Positions 1 through 15,193 of a stretch of 64,000 bases of DNA are shown here, piece after piece (the first letter of the stretch is position 1; each line of letters begins with the position of its first letter). Source of the stretch: Acanthochromis polyacanthus (Eukaryota > Chordata > Actinopteri > Pomacentridae); NCBI RefSeq assembly GCF_021347895.1, contig NC_067136.1, forward strand, positions 2,501,970-2,565,969, read 5' to 3'. A model generated the notes under the pieces. The model did no database searches, was not told where the DNA came from, and saw nothing but the letters and a program-made list of their open reading frames with translations. A program made the translations under genes and the position numbers.

Positions 1-295
1 TGTCATTTTTCAAAAGGACCTTAAATAAATCTATAGAAGAACCAAAATACACGATTGTTTCTGTGACAAAGATTTGTGTGTTTCAATGATTCCATCATGG
101 AAAATTATAGAAGTCACAGGAAAATGAAGACTACCATGATTTTCATGATCTTCACAAGAGGATGTAAGCTTTTGCTTGAAACATTATGTGGTAACAGAAG
201 TACTCTGAGCTAAATGCATAAAAGGTGAAGTCTTATGTAACGTACACAATCTTAACTTAGCATATAAGCATCCTGTCTTTGTGTTTGTAAAGATG
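1..295. other. intergenic, nothing recognised
   Basis: AT-rich sequence with no supported coding region or recognisable repeat before the LINE tail that follows. Confidence 0.5.
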
Positions 296-348
296 TTGTA
301 GCTAATGGGGATCCAAATAAATCAAATCAAATCAAATCAAATCAAATC
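296..348 (+). repeat. 3' tail of a LINE, dead-on-arrival fragment
   Basis: The stretch has the phrase agctaatggggatcc followed by about six copies of a 5-bp AAATC-type tail. The same phrase ends the LINE copies near 61350 (+) and 29325 (-), so this is read as the extreme 3' end of a heavily 5'-truncated copy of that family. The different tail sequence (here AAATC units, there AATGAATAA-like) fits 3' ends of non-LTR elements, which vary in simple-repeat tail. Confidence 0.6.
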
Positions 349-399
349 TGTCGCTTGGCCAAACGATCAGAGCTTAAGGTTGTGAATATTAATAAATGT

Positions 400-490
400 G
401 TTTGGTAGTGGGCTGCAAAGTGACTTGGTGATTAGCACTGATGTCTTACAGCTCGAAGATCCCTGGTTCAAGTCCCGGTCTGGGATCTTT
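400..490 (+). repeat. tRNA-derived SINE-like head
   Basis: An A-box-like stretch (ggtgattagcactg) near 425-438 and a B-box-like GGTTCAAGTCC near 463-473 have roughly tRNA spacing. There is no foldable acceptor stem, so this is a tRNA-derived repeat and not a working tRNA gene. It runs directly into a large inverted repeat. Confidence 0.5.
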
Positions 491-492
491 AT

Positions 493-673
493 GGACAGAG
501 AAAATTCACAAATATTTCAAATGAGATATTTGATGTTTTTTCTGTCTCACAAAACCTGCTTTGGTAGGTTTGGAAGAAGTCCTGCTATGATGACCCACAG
601 CAGGTTTTGTGCAAAATGAGACAGAAAAAACATCAAATATCTCGTTTGAAATATTTGTGAATTTTCTCTGTCC
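493..673. repeat. large imperfect inverted repeat
   Basis: The arms at 493-560 and 599-673 are near-perfect reverse complements, starting ggacagagaaaa and ending ttttctctgtcc. They are separated by about 38 bases, and the right arm has a 7-base interruption. A transcript would form a long hairpin. It may be the body of a SINE or MITE-like element. Confidence 0.75.
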
Positions 674-1598
674 TAAAAACCCTAAAACATGTTATCCTGA
701 ACTTTAAATGAATGTCAAAATTATTTAAATGGTAAGACATGAGATTAGGGTTCGAAAGAGTTGGATCACTGATGTATGTAGACCTGGCTCTGTTGGGTGT
801 GGCTCATGACACTGCAGTTTATAACCTGGTTTTAGAGGGTTTTGATGTGATTTTTGTTGTGATTTTTCAGGGAACTTTAATGAAATTAGTTCATGTGTCA
901 TGAATAACCATCAAAATATTAAAGACAGTTAACAGTGTTCAGAGTTTTGTCACTGACCAAATAATACATTTGACTGCTGATTTCTATGAGAATGTCTTGA
1001 TTTTTAATTCACTTCACGCTACTGTTCTCAATTGCACAAACAGATAAAATATTAACAATTAAATCCACCTCACCAGAAGACTTGGTTCCTGATGTTCTTC
1101 CTCTGGTTTCCTCAAAGTGGCTGACTGCTGTGTGGGGTTTAAAATCCAGATGTACTTTGGTGCATCTGTGTGTGAGTTCATATGGATGTAGGATTTTGTA
1201 TTTGCATGTTTAGTATATAGTTGTGGGCAGGACTGTTTGTATTTTTTTCCATGCAGAAAAAAAACAACTCATTCACTGTGAGTCTTGCAGTATGGAAACT
1301 GTTCGTCCACAGGGAGCATAGCTGCTTTGCCGAAGATCCAACACCTCACTCAAAGACAACTTAGTAAGGAAGGTTTTGACCATTTGTTCATCATCCTCAG
1401 ACATTGAAAGTATAAAATTTCGATTTTTCTGATTTCAGCATGAGCAATCAGCTAAAAACATCCATAATAAGAACTTTGCCCTCCAGTTGACTATGGGCAC
1501 ATTAACTCTCATTTCTTGCCGTTATTGTGCTATTACTGTATTTTTTTTTTAATTTTATGTCTTCTGATGGAGAACAACTAAAATGAACTCCTCCTGTT
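674..1598. other. intergenic, nothing recognised
   Basis: AT-rich sequence with scattered short ORFs only and no protein similarity that I recognise. Confidence 0.4.
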
Positions 1599-1639
1599 TA
1601 CACTGATCAGGCATAACATTATGACCACTTGCATAAAAC

Positions 1640-2600
1640 TGTGTTGGTCCTCTTTATGCTGCTAAACTCCTCTGACTTGTTGAGACCTGGACTCCACTAG
1701 ACCCCTGAAGGTGTGCTGTGGTATCTGGCACTAAGATGTTCCCAGCAGATCCTTTAAGTCCTAGAAGTTGTGAGGTGGGGGCTTCATGGATTGGACTTTT
1801 TTGTCCAGTACATTCCAGAGGTGCTTGATTAGACTGAGTTCATAGGGAATTTTGAAGCCAAGTCAACACCTCAAACTGGTTGTTGTGCTTCTCAAACCAT
1901 TCCTGAAGCATTTTTGCTTTGTGGCACGGTGCATTATCATGTTGGAAGAGGCTAGAGCCATCAGGGAATACTGTTTCTGTGAAAGGGTGTACTGGTGTGC
2001 AACAATGCTTAGGTAGGTGGTTCATATCAAAGTAACATCCACATGGTTGGCAGGACCCAGCAGAACATTGCCTAAAGCATCACACTACCTCTGCCAGCTT
2101 GCCTTCCTCCCATAGTGCACCCTGGTGCCATGTGTTTCCCAGGTAAGTGGCGCACCCAGCTATCAATGTGATGTAAAAGAAAATGTGATTCATCAGGCCA
2201 CCTTCTTCCATCATTCCGTGGTCCAGTTCTGATGCAAAGGGTTACTCTGACTGGTCTGAGTATAGAGCTATATATCTCTTGTGTATAGAGCTATGTAGCT
2301 CTATACACAACAAACTGATGTGTTCTGACACCTTCTATCAGAACCAGCATTAACTTCTTCAGCAGTTTGAGCAACAGAAGCTTGTCTGTTGGATTGGACC
2401 ACACAGGCCAGCCTTCCTCACCATTTGCATCAATGAGTCTTGGCTATCCATGACCCTCTCACCAGTTCAACACTGTTCCTTCCTTGGATCACTTTTGATA
2501 GATCCTGACCACTGCAGACCGTGAACACCCCACATGAGCTGCAGTTTTAGAGATGCTCTGACTCGGTCGTCTTTCAAATTGACTCAAATCCTTACACTTG
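1640..2600 (-). pseudogene. Tc1-like transposase remnant
   Basis: The longest readable piece (1840-2025, minus) carries FQHDNAPCHKA, the strand with the second catalytic Asp of Tc1-type DDE transposases (family form FQQDNAPCHKA). Further upstream in minus-strand order, around 2040-2200, other frames read PDESHFLLHHIDSWVR-like and GRGSVMLWAMF-like blocks, also typical of Tc1-like transposases. No continuous frame survives. Boundaries are approximate. Confidence 0.7.
2281..2308. repeat. perfect short palindrome
   Basis: Thirteen bases (gtgtatagagcta), a 2-base centre and the exact reverse complement, inside the Tc1-like relic. It is probably a local snap-back duplication. Confidence 0.8.
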
Positions 2601-2927
2601 AAGATTCTTCCAGCTTCTAACATCAATTTTGAGGACAAAATATTCACCTGCTCCCTAATATATCCAAGCCACTAACCAGAGCCATGATGAAGAGATTATC
2701 AGTGTTATTCACTTCAGCTGTCTGTGGTCAGAATGTTAATCCTCATCAGTGTATACTCCAATAAAAGATTTAATCTTCTATGACTATAGAAGACATTAAA
2801 AATTTTAGACTCTTTCCGGTCAACATCAGTTCGCATCATCGACTGTCAACTCTACAAAGTCATTTTCGCACCTATGAATTGCAACAATGTAATGCCATGG
2901 GTGGGCTTTTCTGTGAGCCAATATATG

Positions 2928-3536
2928 TGTCATGAACAGGGGGTGCGAACCCATGCAGCAGGCGACAGACAGGCAGGATGGATTAATAAGGATTTATTAA
3001 ACAATAAATTTACTATTAACATAAAATCGCTCCAAAGGAGGAACAGGGGATAAAATCAGGAAGGGGGGCAAAACAAACTAAACGAAACGAAAGGCGACAG
3101 CTTAGAGCCGCGATAAGGGCTAAACTAATATAACAGGGAGAGGGGAAAACTCACAAGTGTCCAGGAGGGGAATCGGGAGACCAGGTTGAGAGCAGAGCTG
3201 AGGGAGATGGCGGCGGAGACGGTGTGAGAACTGAGCAGCTGGCGGAAGAGAGCAGAGTCCAAACAATGGAGTGCGTGTGATGGGGCAGCATGTAGCGGGG
3301 TGGCAGACGAAATGATCCAAAAATCCAGAGAGCTGTGTGCTCGCGGTGGGGTGTGGTTGGTGTCGGGCATGACAAGATACGGGAGGTAAGTGGCAATGAT
3401 GCAGCAGGGAATTGGGGGAAGCGCCAGGCTTTATACTGAGCAGATTGTTCTTGATTGTCATCGCGCTCAGCTGTGCTTCTCCCCAGCTGTTCCTAATAAG
3501 CTGAATCAGAGCACTGGCACAGGAGGGAGTGTGACA
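2928..3536 (-). mobile_element. solo LTR-like element (TG...CA, 5-bp TSD)
   Basis: The element starts TGTCATGAAC, ends GTGTGACA, and is flanked by a perfect 5-bp duplication ATATG (2923-2927 and 3537-3541). Read on the minus strand it has a TATA-like cagtataaagc about 90 bases from its 5' end, followed by transcribed-looking sequence and an AT-rich TTTATTAATCC-type end. This is the layout of a solo LTR. No internal retroelement genes are adjacent. The ORFs inside it (3120-3626, minus) are not protein-like. Confidence 0.65.
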
Positions 3537-3692
3537 ATATGATTTTAAGTCTGATCTTTTAAATAATGCGAGCTGCTTGCCCGTGCGACAAAGCCTCAAC
3601 GATAAAAATGAAAATATTTTAAACAATTGACACTTATCATGGAATATTCCTCTTCTTCCAGCTACTTGTTGGCCAGTATTTTTGGTTGATCC

Positions 3693-4345
3693 TGTTAGGA
3701 TTTTACAGGGAGGCTCAGGTGCAGGAAATGAGCGCCAGACAGTGAGTGCATTCGAAAAGTTTTAATAACAGAACCGAAATACTATCAGCAAAAATTCACG
3801 AGCTCAGAAATTCCTAAACCGAAGAACAACCAAAAGCGAAGCACAAGGTGGCTTGAAAAACTAATTCTGAGGCAGAGCACACTATTGCTGAAACTATAAT
3901 ACAAGGAACTAGGCAAATCAACTTAGCTAGAGACGAAACTAAACTGGATGCTCGGACTGGGCTCGGGGCTCGGCAGGTGAGAATCCCAGGGGAACACAGT
4001 TATGGCAGGTAGGTGCAGGGGAGAGCCGGGTGGAGGAAGGCATCTCAGCAAAAGAATCCAGAAGCAGCGGTTGTCGACCGGGGGAAAGGGGGCTGGAAAG
4101 GGGGAATCCAAAACCTGAAGCGAAGGAGGACAGTCAGAGTTACTAGGTTAGCCAAAACTGAGGAACAAGCTAGTGAACATGAGAGGTATTACTCGTTGTG
4201 CAACGATCCGGCACTGGGAGACGAAAGGTGTCTGGCTATATTGTGGTGAAGAGGGCTTGATTGGATGCGCTCTCCACCTGCACCTGATAATTGTAATGAG
4301 CAGCACCTGCCGCTGTCAGCCTCCCTTGAAGATCCTGGAGGGGGA

Positions 4346-4422
<77 letters not shown>

Positions 4423-4452
4423 TAACCAGACCCTGGTGCTGTCAGCCTGACA
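3693..4452 (-). mobile_element. solo LTR-like element (TG...CA, 5-bp TSD)
   Basis: The element starts TGTTAGGATTTTAC, ends CAGCCTGACA, and is flanked by a perfect GATCC duplication (3688-3692, 4453-4457). Its left end matches the one at 56981 (both continue into ggctcagg-gcagga), so both belong to one family. It contains a 71-bp (GA)n tract. A TATA-like caatatagcc lies on the minus strand. Confidence 0.65.
4350..4420. repeat. (GA)n microsatellite
   Basis: Uninterrupted GA dinucleotides inside the LTR-like element. They create spurious Arg-Glu and Ser-Leu repeat ORFs. Confidence 0.95.
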
Positions 4453-4457
4453 GATCC

Positions 4458-5418
4458 ACAGACATTCATCTGTAAATGTCACCCCACATCATCGCACTCC
4501 CACCTCCGTGCTTCACTGTCAGAACCATTCATTCACTGTGGTCATCCTGCTCAGGTTCACTTCAAATATGCTGTTTCAGTCATCATAGGTTTTATATTGT
4601 AGAATGTACTGTACTCTTTATGACAGTGACTTGTACAAATAAAATGCTTTTTGGCCTGGATGGGAATTTTTGTTGCACTACTGCCAGTGACCGTTGGGGA
4701 AGATATTACATATTATGTATGTAGGCTTAATGCAAAAAGCAATTTGTCACCTCGAAAACAAAATAGACGTAAGAAGAGGTGTAATGCTCATACTTCATTT
4801 CATCTGAGTGTTTGACATTGTTTAAATTATCCACACTGCCGCTTAGTCAAATCAGAACACCTGTGTGCTGCCTCCGTTTAGATGTGCGTGCATGTCGGTG
4901 TCCTTTTGAAAGCTTAAAACCACCCCGATTCAATAAAATATGGACTAATTAGTCAAATCAAAAATGATGCAGCTATGTATGAGCACAAAAACGTTGAAAT
5001 TTGTGAAATTGACAAGGAAATTTATTAAGGTACAAGTCAAGGAAAATGCGTTTGTTCTCTGAAAGCTGCCCACAAATTTAAGATTGTGACTATTTTATGA
5101 TGGTGCCTCCCCACTATAGCGCTGATGAGCAACAGCCATCACTGCTATCTTAGTGATGGAAAATATTGAAAGAAAGTTAGCAAGATGACTAGAATGTAGA
5201 GTGGCATATTACATCAGCAACACAGGATTTATTGGATTTGCAAGATGTAAAAAAGTGTCAAGGTCCTCCTGCCATCTGTCACTCTGAAGTGTCAACACAT
5301 AAGTATAAAGGTATCGGTCAAAGATCAGTTCAGGGCAGTCGATGAGGTTGGAGACGCAGGACAATAACAACCACAAAACACTGCTGATAAGGTAAGTGCA
5401 CAACAACTTCAAAAACAA
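4458..5418. other. intergenic, nothing recognised
   Basis: No coding sequence or repeat recognised between the LTR-like element and the Tc1-like element. Confidence 0.4.
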
Positions 5419-5420
5419 TA

Positions 5421-7047
<1,627 letters not shown>

Positions 7048-7049
7048 TA

Positions 7050-8924
7050 AATTAAGGAGTGCTTTGCATTCAACAAGGAATTATTGTTGTCATTCTGAAG
7101 TTATTTCCAAATAATGGCATAAAAATCATAATCCTGGCATCATTAGTAACACAATGTGTAAAAATGTTCATTTTGTGGGTTTTGATGTTTGTTTTTTCAA
7201 GACGAAAACATTGCATTTACAGATTTTAACCCAGTTTATTGCGGACACACAGTCACTTCACAAAGATATCAGAACCCTCCACTCTTTGTGAACACTTTAT
7301 TCTGTTGTATTTTTGATGTTAAGTTAATAAAATTTTAATTTTACCCATAACTTTTTGGGGAATTTTGCAAATTTAATTAAAATAATTCTATTTTGTAAAA
7401 GTATTCAGACTATTTGCAGCTTCACAAATTATGGTCAGGTGCATTTTGTTTTTTTTTTAAATTTCCCCTGACATAATAATAATAATTTAATTTATATGGC
7501 ACTTTCAAGCCAAAGTGCTTTACAGAGCAAGCAACAGATAAAATACAACACAAAGATGTATCGAGAGGTTGATTATAGTCCACCTGTGGGAAACTAAATG
7601 GACTAAACAGGCCTGTGAGGTCTCATAATTCACCATTTTCTGTCAAATGCTTTCTATGAAAAGTTATTAAATGTTAATAAGTAGCATAACTTTGTCATTT
7701 GCATTTTCATGATGCCATCCCGTCAAGTTTGTGTTTTGTCTATTGTCAGGCCTGTACATCTGTTAGCATCTCTCTTGTTCTATATTTAAATACAACTGAA
7801 CTCACAGTGAAGCTACTCTATTTTCATTTTTTACTGTTTCTGGTTGGATCAGAAGTCATTTTGCATAGCAGCACCATGTGTTAATCGTCACTTTCCAAAC
7901 TGTTGGTCCACTCTGCTAAATTCCTGATTTCTCAAATGTGATATTTGACAAATTCAATCTGTACTCGAGAAAAATGCAACAGCTCTGCAGTGAAGTTGGA
8001 GGTATTTAAAATAACTCAAAGAGGAAGGCGAAAGTGTTTGCACACATTAAAAAGTTACTTTTGCATTGGCCCAGCAGTCAACTGAAAGTTGTGCTCATTT
8101 CTGCCAATTAATTTTGATTTATCTTGCAAAGGCTGAAAAATGGAGACAACATTGATGAGCCACAAACCGATGTAGTTCTTCGACTGTCCTCTTTAATCCA
8201 TATAGATCCCCTTTTTAAAATGTGCAGCAGAAATCTAACAGCTGGCAGCTTGGTACAAGAACATGCTTGGTCTCTACAACAAAACTCTCTGTTCATGACA
8301 GCTGTACGGTGGTGAATTTTTTACAAAATTTGACAGCTTAAAGTTGTGAATAATTAGGGGCATGACCACCTTAAATGTGTGCTGTTGTAGGACAGTCCAT
8401 GGCTCAGAAATATTTGTCCACCTCAGTTATGCTGGATTAGCTGAGAGTTGGGACGAGTCAGAAACCTATACATGACGCCATGGAGGGTTAATTCATTTTT
8501 ACAGGCTAAGGGTGTCACGTTTGTGGGACAGGACTAGTAAAGTAGTGATTTTCTTTGACAGAAAGTAGTAAAGACAAGTCCATAAAATCACTAGAATTGT
8601 TGATAGATGCTAGCAATCTTTTGGGGATTTTGTCAAAACCTGACTGAAAGAAAATAACATTTTCAATGCAGATGATCATTTTCAATGGAACTCTAAGTCC
8701 TATGTCTAAACAGCAACACTGCCCATAGCTGGTAATACCATCCCTGCAGTGAGACATCCAGTCTGATGGAGCCTGAGATTTAAACAGTCTAAATATAGAC
8801 GTATCCAAGACGACTGGAAGATGCCAAAGTGGCTTCTACAAAGTCACATTTTAAGGATACTTTGTCAGTAGGATTTCAGTTTTTGATTTGTAATAAATAA
8901 ACATATTTACTTTGTCTTTATGGA
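7050..8924. other. intergenic, mostly unrecognised
   Basis: No supported gene. Around 7395-7440 there is a short phrase (gtaaaagtattcagac) resembling a Tc1-like end, and 7470-7545 resembles a LINE-type 3' end (ATAATAATAATTTAATTTATA followed by gcactttcaagccaaagtgc). Both are fragments. The rest shows nothing. Confidence 0.4.
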
Positions 8925-8929
8925 TAACT

Positions 8930-9711
8930 TGTCACGGCGAGCGGGTGGACCCAAGCAGAAAGCCACACTACCAGGGCTGGCTGAATGCAAGTGGTTTATT
9001 GTTGGGGATGAATAATGGCCAGGATGGGGAAACCAGAGTGCATGAGCGGGGGGTTCCAGGCAGGAGTGGGGGTTCCAGGCAGGAGTGGGGGTTCCAGGCA
9101 GGAGTGGGGGAGTGGGGGTTCCAGGCAGGAGTGGGGGTTCCAGGCAGGAGTGGGGGTTCCAGGCAGGAGTGGGGGTTCCAGGCAGGAGTGGGGGTTCCAG
9201 GCAGGAGTGGGGGTTCCAGGCAGGAGTGGGGGTTCCAGGCAGGAGAGGGGGTTCCAGGCAGGAGAGGGGGTTCCAGGCAGGAGTGGGGGTTTCAGGCAGG
9301 AGTGGGGGTTCCAGGCAGGAGTGGGGGTTCCAGGCAGGAGAGGGGGACCAGGCAGGAGTGGGGTTCCCGGACAGCTGGCTGCGTGGAGGCAGGAGAAAAC
9401 AAACGTGAGGAAAAACTGGGTAGAAACTCAAACAGATAATGCAAAAAGGCTGGAGAGCAAACCGAACTGCATGGTTCTTGGTTAACACTCTGGCAGGGAG
9501 TGGAAGGCTGAGCCGGTACTTATTGCAGAGGTGAGTCGTTAGTGAATGATCGTCAGCTGTCCGGGAGCCATGGAGATAGTTGATTGCCTGAGTGGAGTCA
9601 GCTTGAGAAGCTAGACTCCACTCAGGCACCGAGCTGCAGGGGAAAGACAGGGCAGAGGAGCGGACGGGAGACAACCAGACAGAGACAGGGCAGAGGAGCG
9701 GAACTGTGACA
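8930..9711 (-). mobile_element. solo LTR-like element with internal minisatellite
   Basis: The element starts TGTCACGGCGAG, ends AACTGTGACA, and is flanked by a perfect TAACT duplication (8925-8929, 9712-9716). The element at 53497-54234 is the same family in opposite orientation: it shares the TGTCACGG end and a snap-back gagtggagt...actccactcagg segment. A 19-bp minisatellite occupies its middle. Confidence 0.7.
9047..9353. repeat. 19-bp minisatellite, about 16 copies
   Basis: The unit is gggggttccaggcaggagt with few changes (gagagg for gagtgg, one indel-shortened unit near 9110, one ttt for ttc). It lies inside the LTR-like element. It creates Gly/Arg/Gln-rich ORFs on + and Pro/Trp-rich ORFs on -, none of them credible proteins. 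Confidence 0.95.
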
Positions 9712-9927
9712 TAACTGAGTAGATCGATGGGCAAAATGTAAATTCCATCCATTTAAGATTTATTCTACAGCATAAAAACAGCACAAAAAATGAATCTAAA
9801 TGACTAATAGTTCATTTGGGAGCAAATTTTATTTTATTTTTTTGATAAACAGTTTGATTTTTAATCTCTCTCCAACTCTCTTCTTCTTCTTCATCTCAAT
9901 CCGTCTGTTTCTCCTCTTCCTCTTTAG

Positions 9928-10807
9928 GCCTCCAGGCAATTAAAGATGTCCGTCAACTCTTCGTTCAACTCTTCCGATACCTCTACCGATTTTCTCCGCT
10001 ACTGCTTTGAATCCAGATCTAGCATTTTCATCTTTATGTCCTTCATGGTGGTCAGTTTCTTCCTCCTCCCTCTCTTCATCCTCGTCCTCCATGTGGGCTA
10101 CCAGCGATGCAGGAAACAGCGGCGTGGTTCCACAGCGGCAATGACGACCCACTCCGATATCTTCACCTACAACGTGGTTGCCCTGGAGCTGATAAGCTTC
10201 TTAGGGTGCTGCTGTTATGTTTTTGGTGCCATATTAAATGTTAGAAGTATTATATTGGTAGTGATAGACGTGTTCTGCTACACCTCACCTGGACAGTCTA
10301 TGCTCCATGTCCTCACATGTGTAGAACGCTACCTGGCTGTCGTCCATCCAGTCACCTACTTGGGTCTGAGACAGGCCGGCGGTGTCAGGTTCAGAAACAA
10401 CAGAATTGGCTGCTTTGTTTCGCAATGTTAGCTCTGACCAAAGTGCTCAGCAGATCTTTGATAGTTGCCGCAGAATCCTGCTTCCTGGTGTTCGGCTTAA
10501 TACTTGTCTTGTTCTGCAACCTCTCGGTTCTGTGCGTCCTGATTCGTCCAGGTTCGGGGGAGGGGGCGGGGACAGGGAGCATGTTGACCAAACGAAGAAG
10601 CGGGCTTTCCACACCATCACAGTCATAATGGGAGCTCTGTTGTTGAGGTTTGTGGGAACCCTGATTTGCAATATAGTGTACTATTCAACTCTGACCCAGG
10701 CCTCATGTGCGGTGGCATCATCTGCAACGTGGATGACTCTGCCGGGCAGTCTGGTTTTACCTCTGCTGTTTCTGCACAGAGCAGGAAAACTACCAGTCTG
10801 CAAGTAA
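9928..10807 (+). pseudogene. receptor R1, broken 7TM receptor
   Basis: The first of six full-length members of the window's receptor family. A splice acceptor (polypyrimidine then TTTAG ending at 9927) precedes the ATG at 9946. Frame 1 reads the NSS-rich N-terminus, TM1, TM2 and TM3 with VERYLAVVHPVTY to about 10415. Compared with the paralogs about 10 nt (gtgtgtttgg) are then missing between two TGG triplets in TM4, shifting the frame. A second loss of 1 nt in the G-rich third intracellular loop (about 10555-10575) shifts it again, after which RAFHTITVIMG through SLVLPLLFLHRAGKL completes TM6-TM7. It is the most divergent copy, for example GHQRWRQQ is read here as GYQRCRKQ. No single frame yields a 7TM protein. 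Confidence 0.85.
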
Positions 10808-11796
10808 GACACCAAATCTGGAGGATGATTTGACTGAACGTCTTTAATGATGATTAAAAAACACTGATTATAGCAGCTTTGAGAATAAAAAAAATACATT
10901 AAATCTGATTAGACAAGAAAAAACTACACAGGAATAAATAACAGCATGTGAGATATAATCTTTGAAAGTGTGTCATGCCTGACAAAGAAAGGTTTCACTG
11001 GACACCTTTTTAGAATAAGTAAACAAATATACATAAAATGCCAAGATAATATATGATAAACATTATAGCATCATAGAAGGAAGATATTATAGCATACATA
11101 AATTCACTTCTTTGTCGATGATATTTTACAATATATATGAAAAAGAGTAACTATCTTTTGCTGTTTTTATTATAGCACCATGAATCAAAGTTTCAAAATT
11201 TCAAATCTTTGCAATTTTGTCACTAGATTAGGCAATTTTAACACCTTGTAGCCTTCCCATTTTTTTATTTTTCAGAAAAGGGTCATTTTAAGCAGAGTTT
11301 GACTCCTTTGTTTTTTTATTTCTTTGTGAGGGAGCTTCCTGTACTGAATCTGTTCAATTGGCGGTTTGAAGCATGTTAAACCAACCAATCAGCATCTAAA
11401 TTAAAAATCAATCACATGATCAATTACTGCTCTTTCAGCTCTCAAATAGCTCTTCATTTATGGCTCTTGTAATTCAGCCAAATTTAGCAATGTGTTGACC
11501 TATGACTGGTATGTGTGCACCGCTACCATCAGAAACTCACAACAGTTTCTGGATGTCTTTTGCTATTACCATGTGTTTTGTCACTGGGCTAATTTCTTTT
11601 TTACTTCAATATAAAGTCCTCAGCCTCTACGGAAACAGCACAACCATGGCTAGAAGCAGAGAACTCAGAAATGTCTTCTGTGCAGTTCGACACAGTTTTA
11701 ATTACATAAATGTTGTAATCAGCATGTTCAACATTTTCACAAAAGCCCACAGCTGTTGTCATTACTGGATGGAAATTGGTGGTTCTTCAGGGTATA
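10808..11796. other. intergenic, nothing recognised
   Basis: Flank of R1. AT-rich, with no gene supported; the short ORF at 11502-11816 resembles nothing I know. Confidence 0.4.
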
Positions 11797-12450
11797 CATC
11801 TGGGATATTCAACTAAATTTCAAAGAGGTCCAGTCAGAGAAAATGTATTTAAGCAAAGATTCAGAACATCATAATGTCTAACTTGAATTAGTGTGATATA
11901 TGTTGATGTAACCTGGTAGTTTTAATAGCATCTGCATGTAATCAATAAGTGACCATCAAATCAAATAAATTCAGAAACAGTTTGACAACATTTAGTAATA
12001 AATAACTTTTGATTTAACTGTACATCTTTAAAAAGTGCAGAACTTGAAAAAATAATGACTGAACAACCTGAATCAAATCATATACATATTTAACAATATC
12101 TACATCTCAGCAAAAATTTAAACAAGTGAACATTTTTACATTTTGCCCCTGTCTTGTATCATTCCCCTTACATCCCTGCTGCTTAATGTTAGAACTGAGC
12201 TGTTAGTATTCTGAATCATGGTCTGAATAGTGTCGGGGTCGTTCTCAAACACATCTGGAGCTCACTGGTGAGTCTGGAACCAGATTTAGCTTTGATTATG
12301 TTTGTGGTTGAGAAAGCTGCCTTACAGCTGTATGTTGAGCCAAACATGATCAGCATGTGCAGTGCTACTTTCTTCTCAGTGTTGCATTATTTCTTTTTCT
12401 TTTTTTGTCTGTCCCTCACCTGTCAACTGTTTTCTGAAGACAGAGCTGCG
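11797..12450 (-). mobile_element. hAT-type transposon relic
   Basis: The left side (ctgggatattcaactaaatt, then aaagaggtccag) resembles the end of a hAT-type element. On the minus strand around 12390-12190 a frame reads FGSTYSCKAAFSTTNIIKAK followed by SGSRLTSELQMCLR, which matches the C-terminal dimerisation segment of hAT transposases (family pattern FGSTY-CE--FS-MN-IKS-YRSRLTDEHL). The frame ends at a stop after LFRP. Boundaries are approximate and no target duplication was found. Confidence 0.55.
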
Positions 12451-13554
12451 ATGAATGCAGAGAGTTCATTCACTGAGTAGCGTCACGTGGGATGGCTGAA
12501 CTTGTTTATAATTGGTCTGTGTGCATTGCCCTAAGCATTGGACAAACTGCATTGGTAAAATAGAAGTGACCCATTAGATTTAAAATCCTGTTACAATTTA
12601 CTGATTACAGGTCTGAGTTCTTACAAGACGACATCTGGGTCTGGACCGTGATCTGCCAGTTAGTGACCCTTGGTATAGATATTCAACTATTTACTGTACA
12701 TTCTGACAGTCCCTACAAACTTAGCATTTTCACACAACTCTGCACATCAAATATAGAACTACACACTTCATTGTATAGCTGTGTTTTATGTACCTTTGGT
12801 TATGTTTTCTGACAGAACCACACAGCACAGCTGACAGGTACAAGGGCCATCGGAAAACTAAAAGTCTTACCATTCTTTCTGCGTTTATAGTTTGTGGATC
12901 TAAGAACTACTTTATTGGCCATTTTCTAAAAGAAAAATTTAAACCCGTGCTTTGTAAACTAACCAGAATGTGGTAGGGTTCAGAGGGTTAAAATTATCAA
13001 TCATTGCATCAAGTGTCACATAATTGCTTCTTTCTGTAATAATCTACAGAGAGTTTCCCTAAACTGCCAGAGTTTTATACTGGGACTGAACCAAATTCCT
13101 CTGTGACCTTGTTTCTGAGTCCTTTGTTTTTGTTCTAAGTGAAAAAACGGAAAAATAAAGTCGACTCACAATAGTCTTTGATATAAATTTACAACCCTTT
13201 GAAAAAAACAGATAGATTTAGATAGTGGTGTGATAATAGTCGCTTGTAAATTAAAATGGCTCATGATTAAGGCGGTCAGAAAGTTGCCTTTTTGAGCCTT
13301 TATTTATTTAAAATTTATATGAACTCAGTAGTTGTTCCTTCAGTAATATGGAACTTGTTGGGTTACATTAGATAGTTTTCAATGAAACTACTTGACTTCA
13401 GTGTCACTCAGTGTGTTGTTAGATGGATTGATACAACCATCCTCATGATCTCCAGAGGATGGATCCTACTGACAGTGTGGTTTCTCTGACTTTAGTAAAT
13501 TATTAGCTTACATGTGTTTAGAAACACGAGATGGAGTGGTGCTATGGGTCATTC
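12451..13554. other. intergenic, nothing recognised
   Basis: No coding region or repeat family recognised. Confidence 0.4.
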
Positions 13555-13556
13555 TA

Positions 13557-15191
<1,635 letters not shown>

Positions 15192-15193
15192 TA

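Larger units (their letters stand above)
1601..2751 (-). mobile_element. degenerate Tc1/mariner-type transposon
   Basis: Terminal inverted repeats of about 28 bp (left cactgatcaggcataacatt; right end its diverged reverse complement) are flanked by TA on both sides (1599-1600, 2752-2753), the target duplication of Tc1/mariner elements. The interior carries minus-strand transposase fragments. The TIRs differ at several positions and the coding sequence is broken, so the copy is old and dead. Confidence 0.75.

Noticed and set aside
400..490. Functional tRNA gene
   Set aside because: Boxes are present but there is no acceptor stem or anticodon arm that folds; it is a repeat.
3120..3626. 168-residue minus-strand ORF
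   Set aside because: Lies within and past the end of a solo LTR-like element (crosses its boundary at 3536), with low-complexity composition and no domain.
8907..9752. 281-residue Pro/Leu-rich minus ORF and Gly/Arg-rich plus ORFs
   Set aside because: They are produced by the 19-bp minisatellite in an LTR-like element.
11502..11816. 104-residue ORF with a hydrophobic segment as a further receptor fragment
   Set aside because: No E-R-Y, VHPITY or other family motif, and it runs into the hAT-like end.
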